64,000 bases of DNA, from NCBI GenBank assembly GCA_033809995.1, contig JAPXKQ010000001.1, positions 62,001 to 126,000 of the forward strand. The letters are read 5' to 3'. This DNA is from Paratissierella sp033809995 (GTDB taxonomy: Bacteria > Bacillota > Clostridia > Tissierellales > Tissierellaceae). The number at the start of each line of letters is the position of its first letter. Within the stretch, counting starts at the first letter, position 1. The position numbers were made by a program, and so were the translations under genes. Positions 9,106 to 16,243 of the stretch are shown here, piece after piece. A model generated the notes under the pieces. The model saw only the letters and a list, made by a program, of their open reading frames with translations, searched no databases and had not been told where the DNA came from.

Positions 9106-10087
9106 TCTAAAAATAAAAGAACTAATTGATAAATATCCTTTTGTTATAAATTATTTTGAATCTAATAAATTAGATATCACTGGTTACGAGGATAAAACCT
9201 TTGAAGAGTACCTAAATCATTTTTCTGAAGAGGATATTGAAAATTTAGCTATTGATAAATTCAGACTTGCAGAAGATTTATTTGAGTATATTAATCAAAT
9301 GAAATTATTCCTAGGCATTAAAGAAGAGACAGGAGTAAATTCATTGACAATAATTGCAGGGTACGACAAATCCAAAAATCCTGAAGGATTTAAAGATTTT
9401 ACAATAATTAAATCTGAAATTATTTCAATAGTTGGACCTACAGGCTCTGGTAAAAGTAGGCTACTTGCTGACATAGAGTGGACAGCCCAAAGGGATACTC
9501 CTACTGGCAGAACTATTTTGATAAATGGAGAGCTGCCTGACAAGAAGTGGAGATTTTCATCAAACAATAAACTTGTAGCACAGCTTTCTCAAAATATGAA
9601 TTTTGTAATGGACTTAACAGTTAAAGAGTTTTTAGAGCTTCACGCTCAAAGTAGATTAGTTGAAGATATAGAAGGCACAGTATCAAGAATAATTGAAGCT
9701 GCAAATAACCTTGCTGGGGAAAAATTTGATTTAAAGACCCCAGTAACATCCCTAAGTGGAGGTCAATCAAGGGCATTAATGATAGCTGATACGGCAATTT
9801 TAAGCTCATCACCTATAGTGTTAATAGATGAAATTGAAAACGCAGGGATAGATAGAAAGAAGGCATTGAAACTTTTAGTAAGTGAGGAGAAAATAGTTTT
9901 AATTGCAACTCATGACCCGTTGTTAGCCCTAATGGCTGATAAAAGGATAGTAATCAAAAATGGTGGAATCTCAAAGATTATAGAAACAAGTGAGGAAGAA
10001 AAAGAACTTTTAGTGGAACTGGAAAAAATGGATGTATTTATCCAAGGAGTAAGAAGTAGTTTGAGAGCTGGAGAAGAATTAAGCTAA
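9098..10087 (+). CDS. Soluble ABC ATPase with DUF1858-like N-terminal domain
   Basis: 329 residues from the ATG at 9098, whose AGGTGA site lies in the GTPase gene; the two genes overlap by 8 nt. Residues 1-75 resemble DUF1858 (IKELIDKYPFVINYFESN). The rest is an ABC ATPase: Walker A GPTGSGKSR, signature LSGGQSRALM, Walker B IVLIDEIENAG and H-loop ATHDP. No membrane domain is present and no permease gene is near. It is therefore more like a soluble ABC ATPase such as SufC than an importer subunit. The shared DUF1858-like module suggests that this ATPase and the 7159-8403 protein work in one complex. Confidence 0.75.
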   Translation: MNNLKIKELIDKYPFVINYFESNKLDITGYEDKTFEEYLNHFSEEDIENLAIDKFRLAEDLFEYINQMKLFLGIKEETGVNSLTIIAGYDKSKNPEGFKDFTIIKSEIISIVGPTGSGKSRLLADIEWTAQRDTPTGRTILINGELPDKKWRFSSNNKLVAQLSQNMNFVMDLTVKEFLELHAQSRLVEDIEGTVSRIIEAANNLAGEKFDLKTPVTSLSGGQSRALMIADTAILSSSPIVLIDEIENAGIDRKKALKLLVSEEKIVLIATHDPLLALMADKRIVIKNGGISKIIETSEEEKELLVELEKMDVFIQGVRSSLRAGEELS

Positions 10088-10175
10088 TTAAAAATTAAAA
10101 GATAAAAATTAAAAATAAAGGAATAAGATAAACAAATAAAATTCTTAATTCTTAATTTTTAATTCTTAATTGAAA
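10088..10175. repeat. AT-rich inverted tandem repeat
   Basis: Left half repeats AATTAAAAATTAAAA-type units and right half repeats TTAATTCTTAATTTTTAA units, so the RNA could fold on itself. It separates the ABC ATPase gene from the zinc-ribbon gene. Confidence 0.6.
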
Positions 10176-10192
10176 TAGAGGAGGAATTTTAA

Positions 10193-10435
10193 ATGCACGA
10201 TGGTTGTACAGGAAGCTTTGGAAGTGGTAAAGAAGTAGTAGATAAAATAAGAATGATGGGTTTTAATACTAAACCAATGCCACCAGGAGTAATTATTAAA
10301 TGTATAGATTGTGACAATGAATTTGAAATGACACATTTAGAGACAAAATGTCCACATTGTGGAATGGTTTATGGGGTTACACCTTGCTCAGTAAATTATC
10401 CTGAAAGAATAAAAGCAGCAGGAAAGGATTACTAA
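10193..10435 (+). CDS. Small zinc-ribbon-like protein
   Basis: 80 residues with a strong GAGGAGG ribosome binding site. Cys37, Cys40, Cys53 and Cys56 form two CxxC knuckles (KCIDCDNEF and KCPHCGMVY), and Cys5 and Cys65 are extra. The spacing fits a zinc ribbon. It lies 105 nt after the soluble ABC ATPase gene, same strand, with no terminator in between, so it probably belongs to the same transcript. I do not recognise the family; a role as a metal-binding partner of the GTPase/ATPase pair is only an inference. Confidence 0.7.
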   Translation: MHDGCTGSFGSGKEVVDKIRMMGFNTKPMPPGVIIKCIDCDNEFEMTHLETKCPHCGMVYGVTPCSVNYPERIKAAGKDY

Positions 10436-10439
10436 AGAT

Positions 10440-10505
10440 AGGTAACAGCTAACAGTTAATAACTGTTTTTGTCATCCCGACCGACGTGGAGGGATCTCTA
10501 ATTTT
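10440..10505. repeat. Dispersed intergenic repeat copy
   Basis: AACAGCTAACAG-type tandem units followed by TGTCATCCCGACC...GGAGGGATCTC, one of the dispersed elements of this window. Confidence 0.6.
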
Positions 10506-10527
10506 GATAGTAAATAATAAAAATATA

Positions 10528-10594
10528 ATAAAATAAACCTCTATAATGTCACCAAACAAAATTGCCGGTATTCATTTATAGAGGTTTATTTTAT
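10528..10594. terminator. Bidirectional terminator
   Basis: Perfect 18-bp stem, arms 10528-10545 and 10577-10594 (ATAAAATAAACCTCTATA and complement). The arms end in A- and T-rich tracts, so it can stop both the zinc-ribbon transcript and the opposing bactofilin transcript. Confidence 0.8.
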
Positions 10595-10616
10595 CTTTAC
10601 CTCAACTTGAATTAGG

Positions 10617-10982
10617 TTAAGATAATTCTGCAATATTATTGCTTAGCATTTTACAACTACCATCAAATTTAGCATCTTCTTGAACTATAAAACTAGCAAC
10701 TTGAATGTCTCCTATTAGTGTCCCAGTAGAAAGAATAACTAATTTTGTTTTTGAGTCAACATTTCCATGTATAGTTCCTGCTAAGGATATATCACTGGCT
10801 TTTATGTTTCCATAGACTTTTCCACTTTCGCCGACAACAATATTTCCATCATAATCTATGTCACCTTCAACAAAACCATCAATTCGAAGATTCCCCTTAC
10901 CCTCTATTTTCCCAATGATTTTAATATTTTCGCCAATTAAAGAATCTAAGTCTTCAGCAATATCTTCTTTTTTTCTAAACAT
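10617..10982 (-). CDS. Bactofilin (polymer-forming cytoskeletal protein)
   Basis: 121 residues. The ATG at 10982 is preferred over the one 9 nt upstream because the AGGAG site is at proper distance. The sequence is a run of short beta-helix rungs (GNLRIDGFVEGDIDYDG, GKVYGNIKASDISLAG, TLIGDIQVASFIV), the DUF583/bactofilin pattern. Bactofilins polymerise without nucleotide and often position cell-wall enzymes. The gene directly follows an M23 peptidase gene on the same strand, the classic bactofilin-peptidase pairing, so a joint role in cell shape or wall remodelling is likely. Confidence 0.9.
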   Translation of the reverse strand: MFRKKEDIAEDLDSLIGENIKIIGKIEGKGNLRIDGFVEGDIDYDGNIVVGESGKVYGNIKASDISLAGTIHGNVDSKTKLVILSTGTLIGDIQVASFIVQEDAKFDGSCKMLSNNIAELS

Positions 10983-11003
10983 TTTTATCATTCTCCTTAA
11001 ACT

Positions 11004-11912
11004 CTAATTTTTGATAATACTCAATGGATTTATAGGATTATTGTTTTTATGAATTTCAAAATGTAGATGACTTCCCGTTGATCTTCCAGTCCTACCCATT
11101 TTAGCAATTAATTGACCTTTATCAACTTTATCTCCAACATCAACTAGTAAATTGCTGCCGTGAGCATATAAAGTTTTGTATCCATTGCCATGATCAATGA
11201 TGATGGTTTTACCATATGAGCTTTTTCGACCTGAGAATATTACAGTTCCCTTAGCAGAAGCTACAATCTTAGTTCCTGCTGAGTTTGCAAGATCAATGCC
11301 TTGATGGAATTGAATTCCCCTGCCATAGGGATTTTTCCTATTGCCAAATTTCGAAGTAAGTCTTCCTGATGTAGGCATTAGATTAGGAATAGATTCTAGA
11401 TAAGCAAATTTAGCCTCTAAATCCTCGATAAAAACCTCTAGCTCCAATTTCTTATCATCTAAAACTTCTGCCAATATATCCATTTCCATCTCAGAATCTA
11501 AACCCTCAAGAGATATATCCGGGCTTGCACCTCCACCTTTAGAAGGACTCTTGATTCCAGCCATTTCCTCCAAAACCTTTTGCAATTCATCAATTTCCAT
11601 CAGCTTATTTTCAACCTGTATTGCCTTATCTTGTAATTGTTTATTTTGTGATTTAAGATTAGCCAATTCCATATCCTTTTTTCTATTTTCTTCTTCTAAA
11701 TCATTGATTATAGAGGATTTATTATTAGCTTCCTTTTTTAAATTTAGTTGATATGTAGTATTTCTGCCAATATAAAGCAATAAGATTATAATGAAAGCAG
11801 AGAATAGAGATAATGAGACTTTGGGCATCCAACTAGGTATTACTAATTTTTTAACCTTTTTTGTGTGAGGTACTATCATTATACAAATCTTTGAGTTATC
11901 TTTAGTATTCAA
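11004..11912 (-). CDS. Membrane-anchored M23 (LytM) peptidase
   Basis: 302 residues. A transmembrane helix (about 29-49) follows a basic N-terminus; residues about 55-110 form a coiled coil; the C-terminal 130 residues are a LytM domain. Zinc ligands are visible in HQGIDLA (HxxxD) and HLHFEIH (HxH). It should cleave, or scaffold cleavage of, peptidoglycan crosslinks. The frame opens at a TTG (11910-11912) with a poorly spaced AAGGA; an internal ATG in KICIMIVPH is an alternative start, so the N-terminus is uncertain. It forms an operon with the bactofilin gene 21 nt downstream. Confidence 0.85.
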   Translation of the reverse strand: MNTKDNSKICIMIVPHTKKVKKLVIPSWMPKVSLSLFSAFIIILLLYIGRNTTYQLNLKKEANNKSSIINDLEEENRKKDMELANLKSQNKQLQDKAIQVENKLMEIDELQKVLEEMAGIKSPSKGGGASPDISLEGLDSEMEMDILAEVLDDKKLELEVFIEDLEAKFAYLESIPNLMPTSGRLTSKFGNRKNPYGRGIQFHQGIDLANSAGTKIVASAKGTVIFSGRKSSYGKTIIIDHGNGYKTLYAHGSNLLVDVGDKVDKGQLIAKMGRTGRSTGSHLHFEIHKNNNPINPLSIIKN

Positions 11913-12096
11913 ATCCTTAACTCAACTCCTTTGTCTAAAATGTTAAATAGATAAAGTATAAAATAATAAAGTACATACTTAAACGTTTGCTTGACAACAA
12001 TTTTACCATATTTGGATAAAAAAAGGGGACCATTATTGTTTTTTCTCTTAAAAAATTATTAATAGTACCACAAATATCAAAAAAGTCAACACAAAT

Positions 12097-12215
12097 GGAA
12101 TGAACGACACTTTTAGAGGAATGAACGACATCTTAGAGGAATGAACGACACTTTTAGGGGAATGAATGACATCTTAGAGGAATGAACGACACTTTTAGAG
12201 GAATGAACGACATTT
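12097..12215. repeat. 20/21-bp tandem repeat array
   Basis: Units of GGAATGAACGACACTTTTAGA (21 bp) alternate with GGAATGAACGACATCTTAGA (20 bp), giving a 41-bp higher-order repeat: 12097, 12118, 12138, 12159, 12179 and a partial unit at 12200. An inverted copy of the core, GTCGTTCATTCCC, follows at 12229-12241, and AGTGTCGTTTGTCC comes next. The inverted copy can pair with any direct unit. No protein reading frame is convincing. Upstream, 11913-12096, holds nothing recognised. Confidence 0.85.
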
Positions 12216-12328
12216 GAAATATAAAAATTGTCGTTCATTCCCATTAGAGTGTCGTTTGTCCAAATATATTGAATTTAACGAACTAAATTGATACACTATA
12301 AGGATGCTTATAATTTTAAGGTAGTTAA

Positions 12329-12547
12329 TTGCATTGGAACCAGATTACCATTGAAAATATAAAGCCACTTATTCAAGTCTTTAGGATAATCCTTGCGATA
12401 TTACCCTTAGTATTCCTTATTTTAATCTATTTTAGATTTAAGCCTTCAAGAAATGAAAAAGAAAGTAGGGTTATTTTAAACTATGTAATATGGTTTGTTG
12501 TTTTGACCTTCGGCACTATATTCGATTTTGTCAAAGGTTTAATTTAA
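12329..12547 (+). CDS. Small hydrophobic two-helix membrane protein
   Basis: 72 residues with two predicted membrane helices (about 17-37 and 51-66) and no recognised family. It starts at a TTG preceded by TTTAAGG. A good terminator hairpin follows at 12556-12612. The tandem repeat with inverted copy lies just upstream and may be part of its leader. Confidence 0.5.
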   Translation: MHWNQITIENIKPLIQVFRIILAILPLVFLILIYFRFKPSRNEKESRVILNYVIWFVVLTFGTIFDFVKGLI

Positions 12548-12555
12548 TCGAAAGA

Positions 12556-12617
12556 ACCTCTATTAATGAATATCTTAAAAAACTTGGATCTCAATAATAG
12601 AGGTCCTTTATTTTTAA
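12556..12617. terminator. Terminator hairpin
   Basis: ACCTCTATTA (12556-12565) pairs with TAATAGAGGT (12595-12604), followed by CCTTTATTTTTA. It lies between convergent genes and may serve both. Confidence 0.65.
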
Positions 12618-12627
12618 ATTAATATAT

Positions 12628-13218
12628 TTAATCTATTTCTATATTATATTTTTCACAAAAGTTCGTCATCAGCATATCCTTTAAATTACTTTGGTCTGTG
12701 ATATCATATATGTTGATAGCATTTCGTAGTGATGACTTAAAGTTATCATCTTTTAGGAAATATTCAGCTATACCCTTACGAGAGTAAAGAAGTGCCAGAA
12801 AACTTAAAGTGTTGTTTTCTATGCAAGTTCTTATCCCTTCATTAGCATAATATAGGGCCTTATTATGCAAGTCCATTCTATGATATGTATATGCTAAGTT
12901 ATAATAAATTCTAAGTTTGAAGTCTATTTCTTCTGGACTTAATGAATTTAGACAGAAAAGAAGTATTTCAAGGCATCTATCCGTTGATTCTAATATATTT
13001 AACAATAGAGCAATATTCATTAATAATCTTACTTCAAAACTACTATAAACGAATTCATTGTATTTATCTAATTCAAATAGAGGGGTGGTTACTTTCATCG
13101 CATTAATAAGTTTATTTAGTGAGTCAGTATAATTTTGGTAGTTGATTTTTAAAATAACTGATTCGACCAAAAGGCTAAGCTGTTTAATCAATTTGTACGT
13201 ATAATTGCTTATGTCCAT
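12628..13218 (-). CDS. TPR-domain protein, C-terminal part of an RRNPP-like regulator
   Basis: 196 residues of helical repeats; a TPR-like pair is seen in RIYYNLAYTYHRMDLHNKALYYANEGI and the C-terminus ends in FCEKYNIEID. This strongly resembles the peptide-binding C-terminal half of Clostridial HTH-TPR (RRNPP-type) quorum-sensing regulators, which are normally about twice as long. No helix-turn-helix domain is present, and an in-frame TGA lies eight codons before the ATG at 13218. It is either a truncated gene or a DNA-binding-free Rap-like variant. Its start overlaps the leader of a divergent gene for a small exported peptide (13244). Confidence 0.6.
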   Translation of the reverse strand: MDISNYTYKLIKQLSLLVESVILKINYQNYTDSLNKLINAMKVTTPLFELDKYNEFVYSSFEVRLLMNIALLLNILESTDRCLEILLFCLNSLSPEEIDFKLRIYYNLAYTYHRMDLHNKALYYANEGIRTCIENNTLSFLALLYSRKGIAEYFLKDDNFKSSLRNAINIYDITDQSNLKDMLMTNFCEKYNIEID

Positions 13219-13243
13219 CTCGTCAAGGGGCTGGTGTCATATT

Positions 13244-13387
13244 ATGAAAAGACTATTGGTGATTATATCTGTTGCATTGTTAATAATGGGACATACTCTT
13301 TCGTTAAAGAAAAATGATATTTTAATAGGTGCACCAAATGATTTAATTGAGATACACAGTGAGGATTTAGAGGAAGTTGAAGCATAG
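13244..13387 (+). CDS. Small exported peptide precursor
   Basis: 47 residues: a basic start (MKRLL), a hydrophobic signal-peptide core ending near GHTLS, and a short acidic tail. The ATG at 13244 follows AAGGGG at a rather long distance (13 nt). It lies divergent to the TPR protein gene. A signal peptide with a short tail next to a TPR protein is the layout of secreted signalling-peptide genes in RRNPP systems. No such function is proven by the sequence. Confidence 0.5.
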   Translation: MKRLLVIISVALLIMGHTLSLKKNDILIGAPNDLIEIHSEDLEEVEA

Positions 13388-13397
13388 ATAAGTAGAT

Positions 13398-13637
13398 ATG
13401 GGTGACGGGGATGGATACAATGTACGTGCTATATCTGAACGTAGTAGATATCGATTTGAACATATGCTAAATATTGGTGGTGAAGAGGATGTAGGATTTG
13501 GTCCAAGTGAAAGTTTTGCTTTGGATAATTATTATGATTTAGATGTTTTAGCTTATCGCTATAGAGATATGACTTATAAGGAGGAAATATTAGGATATTG
13601 GTGTAACGAGACAACATATTTCGGATCAATATACTAA
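13398..13637 (+). CDS. Small acidic hypothetical protein
   Basis: 79 residues, 10 nt after the small exported peptide gene and in the same direction. It is rich in Asp, Glu and Tyr, has a single Cys and no signal peptide. The ribosome binding site is weak and no family is recognised, so it may be translated from the upstream gene or be non-coding. A strong hairpin follows it. Confidence 0.4.
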   Translation: MGDGDGYNVRAISERSRYRFEHMLNIGGEEDVGFGPSESFALDNYYDLDVLAYRYRDMTYKEEILGYWCNETTYFGSIY

Positions 13638-13643
13638 TAAATA

Positions 13644-13681
13644 ATACCATATGACCTTACATTTGTAAGGTCATATGGTAT
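13644..13681. terminator. Perfect inverted repeat, probable terminator
   Basis: 17-bp perfect arms (ATACCATATGACCTTAC and complement) with a 4-nt loop. It ends the small-peptide gene group; the T-run is weak. Confidence 0.6.
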
Positions 13682-13718
13682 ATTTAAATTAGGTCTATTT
13701 AATTGGAGGTTTGCAGAT

Positions 13719-14264
13719 ATGGCTATTAATACAAATCCATTAACTAAGAAAAGCATTAAAACAATTATTGTGATTACAGTTTTAATTATCTTTATGGTTA
13801 TATATGTTTATAATTATAATCAGACTTACAATATAGGACATGAAATAAACTATACATTTGATGGAATTAGGTATCAAGCAAATAATATTAATACTGGATC
13901 TCCAGTTAAAATAACTATTAATGGTGTATATGAAAAAGAGTATGGCTCTAAATATTATATATTTGAAGGGGATATCACTATAGATGGAGAAGTATGCAGT
14001 TTTGTATCAGGAAACAATATTTATCCCTTTAATGAGGACAATTTAAGTAGTTTGAAAAGTAATAGCATCAATGGTAATTTTTTCATAAGCGATAAGATGG
14101 AGGAAATTACGATAATGCTTTCTACTCCAACACAAGATGGTGGTTCACGATTTAGTTATAAAGATGGTTGGTTAATATCTGCTCCATGTAAATCAAGAAG
14201 TGAGGCTGTTGAAATATCAAATAAACTAATACAACAAAAATATAAAAATATTAATATAAAATAA
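13719..14264 (+). CDS. Hypothetical membrane-anchored extracytoplasmic protein
   Basis: 181 residues with TTGGAGG upstream. One N-terminal membrane helix (about 14-31) is followed by a polar, beta-rich extracytoplasmic domain. No catalytic motif or known domain is recognised. It is isolated between a hairpin and repeat DNA; the hcp promoter lies downstream. Confidence 0.65.
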   Translation: MAINTNPLTKKSIKTIIVITVLIIFMVIYVYNYNQTYNIGHEINYTFDGIRYQANNINTGSPVKITINGVYEKEYGSKYYIFEGDITIDGEVCSFVSGNNIYPFNEDNLSSLKSNSINGNFFISDKMEEITIMLSTPTQDGGSRFSYKDGWLISAPCKSRSEAVEISNKLIQQKYKNINIK

Positions 14265-14284
14265 TCATTTCTTTGGGTTGGTAA

Positions 14285-14352
14285 TGAAGTCCTTAGTTCT
14301 TCGCTCTCAGTTCTTAGTTATCTTTCCAATTGTAATCTGTGCATTATGAATT
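14285..14352. repeat. Degenerate intergenic repeat
   Basis: AGTTCTTCGCTCTCAGTTCTTAG and AATTGTAATCTGTGCATTATGAATTG units resemble the GTGAATTG-type tandem repeats seen elsewhere, but are more decayed. Confidence 0.4.
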
Positions 14353-14369
14353 GTTAATCTTTTTTTTCA

Positions 14370-14391
14370 TTCGGTAACATTTGTTACCGAA
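14370..14391 (+). promoter_or_regulatory. Palindromic operator upstream of hcp (HcpR-like)
   Basis: TTCGGTAAC-ATTT-GTTACCGAA is a perfect 9-bp inverted repeat with a 4-nt spacer. A TATAAT box lies at 14410-14415. With transcription starting about 7 nt after it, the dyad is centred near -41.5, the position of class II Crp/Fnr-family activators. The same core is at 6808-6823. HcpR regulators of this family control hcp in Clostridia; assignment to HcpR is inferred. Confidence 0.75.
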
Positions 14392-14464
14392 CTTTTTATT
14401 TTTATCTTATATAATCTAACTTGTGATTAAACGACAAACGAGATAAATAGGAGGAAGTAGATTA

Positions 14465-16129
14465 ATGAGTATGTTCTGTTTTCAATGTCAAGAAGCAGCA
14501 GGTGGTAAGGGCTGCACAAAAGTAGGAGTTTGTGGTAAGACAAGCGAAGTAGCAAATTTACAAGATTTAATGATATATGCATTAAAAGGTATTTCTGAAG
14601 TAGGAGTTAAGGCAGATAAAATAGGCTACAAAATGGAAGGATTAGATAGATTTATAATCGATAGCTTATTTATGACTATTACAAATGCTAACTTTGACAA
14701 AGATAGATTCTTTGCACAAATCAAAGAAGCGTTAAAATTAAGGGAAGAATTAAAAGCTACTTTAAGAGAAAAAGGTGTAGACTTATCAGATTTAAAAGAT
14801 CAAGCAACATTCATGGTAAATTCTAACGATGAAATAGTATTTAAATCAAGTAGTAATGAAGTTGGAGTATTAGCAACTGAAAATGAAGATGTAAGATCCC
14901 TAAGAGAGTTAATTATATATGGATTAAAAGGTATGGCTGCATATGCTGAGCACGCAGATAACTTAGGATATAGTGATCCAGGAATTTCTAAATTTATAAG
15001 AAAAGCTTTAGCGGCTACAATGGACGATAGTCTAACAGCAGATGATTTAGTAGCATTAACATTAGAAACAGGAAAATATGGTGTAACTACAATGGCTTTA
15101 TTAGATAAAGCAAATACATCAACCTATGGTAATCCTGAAATCACAGAGGTAAATATTGGGGTTAGAAACAATCCTGCGATTCTAGTATCAGGTCATGATT
15201 TAAAGGACTTTGAAGAGTTGCTAGAGCAAACAGCAGGAACTGGAGTAGATATTTATACTCATGGTGAAATGTTACCAGCTAATTATTATCCAGCATTTAA
15301 GAAGTATGACCACTTTGTAGGAAACTATGGTAATGCATGGTGGCAACAAAAAGAAGAATTTGAGAAATTCAACGGAGTTATCCTATTTACAACAAACTGT
15401 ATAGTACCTCCAGCAGCATCATATGCTGATAGAGTATATACAACAGGAAGCTCTGGATATCCAGGATTTAAACATATTCCAGATAGAGTAAATGGTCAAC
15501 CTAAGGATTTCTCGGAACTAATAGAACATGCTAAGAGATTGCCAGCACCAACAGAAATCGAAACAGGTAAAATTGTAGGCGGATTTGCTCACGCTCAAGT
15601 ATTTGCATTGGCTAACAAGATAGTCGAGGCAGTTAAAACAGGTGCAATTAAGAAATTCTTTGTAATGGCAGGCTGTGATGGTAGAATGAAGAGTAGAAAC
15701 TACTACACAGATTTTGCAGCTGCATTGCCAAAGGATACAGTAATATTAACAGCAGGTTGTGCAAAATATAAATACAATAAATTAAACTTAGGAGATATTG
15801 GTGGAATTCCAAGAGTTCTAGATGCAGGTCAATGTAATGACTCCTACTCATTAGCGGTTATTGCAATGAAATTGAAAGAAATATTTGAATTAAATGATAT
15901 AAATGAATTACCAATAGCATACAATATTGCATGGTATGAGCAAAAAGCTGTAATAGTATTGTTAGCTTTATTACATCTAGGTGTAAAGAACATTCACTTA
16001 GGACCAACATTACCAGCATTCCTTTCACCAAATGTAGCTAAAGTATTAGTTGAAACATTTGGAATTGGAACTATATCAAATGTTGAAGATGATATAGCAA
16101 TGTTTATGGGAGAAACAGCTAATGCATAA
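14465..16129 (+). CDS. hcp: Hydroxylamine reductase / hybrid-cluster protein
   Basis: 554 residues, the usual length. The N-terminal Cys5, Cys8, Cys17 and Cys23 (C-x2-C-x8-C-x5-C) match class I Hcp from strict anaerobes and bind a [4Fe-4S] cluster. Hybrid-cluster ligand regions are visible (VSGHDLKDFEELL, HGEMLPANYYP, TTNCIVPP, AGCDGR, TAGCAKYKYN). Hcp reduces hydroxylamine in vitro and is linked in vivo to nitric oxide detoxification. GGAGG precedes the ATG. It is monocistronic, with a palindromic operator upstream and a terminator downstream. No Hcr reductase gene is adjacent, as usual for class I. Confidence 0.96.
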   Translation: MSMFCFQCQEAAGGKGCTKVGVCGKTSEVANLQDLMIYALKGISEVGVKADKIGYKMEGLDRFIIDSLFMTITNANFDKDRFFAQIKEALKLREELKATLREKGVDLSDLKDQATFMVNSNDEIVFKSSSNEVGVLATENEDVRSLRELIIYGLKGMAAYAEHADNLGYSDPGISKFIRKALAATMDDSLTADDLVALTLETGKYGVTTMALLDKANTSTYGNPEITEVNIGVRNNPAILVSGHDLKDFEELLEQTAGTGVDIYTHGEMLPANYYPAFKKYDHFVGNYGNAWWQQKEEFEKFNGVILFTTNCIVPPAASYADRVYTTGSSGYPGFKHIPDRVNGQPKDFSELIEHAKRLPAPTEIETGKIVGGFAHAQVFALANKIVEAVKTGAIKKFFVMAGCDGRMKSRNYYTDFAAALPKDTVILTAGCAKYKYNKLNLGDIGGIPRVLDAGQCNDSYSLAVIAMKLKEIFELNDINELPIAYNIAWYEQKAVIVLLALLHLGVKNIHLGPTLPAFLSPNVAKVLVETFGIGTISNVEDDIAMFMGETANA

Positions 16130-16138
16130 TAATAATTT

Positions 16139-16169
16139 ACCCTCATCGAAAGATGGGGGTTGTTTTTTT
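16139..16169 (+). terminator. Terminator after hcp
   Basis: ACCCTCATC/GATGGGGGT stem with GAAA loop, then TTGTTTTTTT. Confidence 0.9.
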
Positions 16170-16243
16170 ATATTATAATTGGGTAATATTAAAAGATAAG
16201 CTTATGTTATGAATAATACTAACGATAAATTGGGGGAATAAAG

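Noticed and set aside
7159..10087. Ordinary iron(III) ABC importer
   Set aside because: No signal peptide, no permease gene, a GTPase in the middle, and DUF1858-like domains on two proteins.
12097..12215. CRISPR array
   Set aside because: Units are contiguous with no unique spacers, and no cas genes are in the window.
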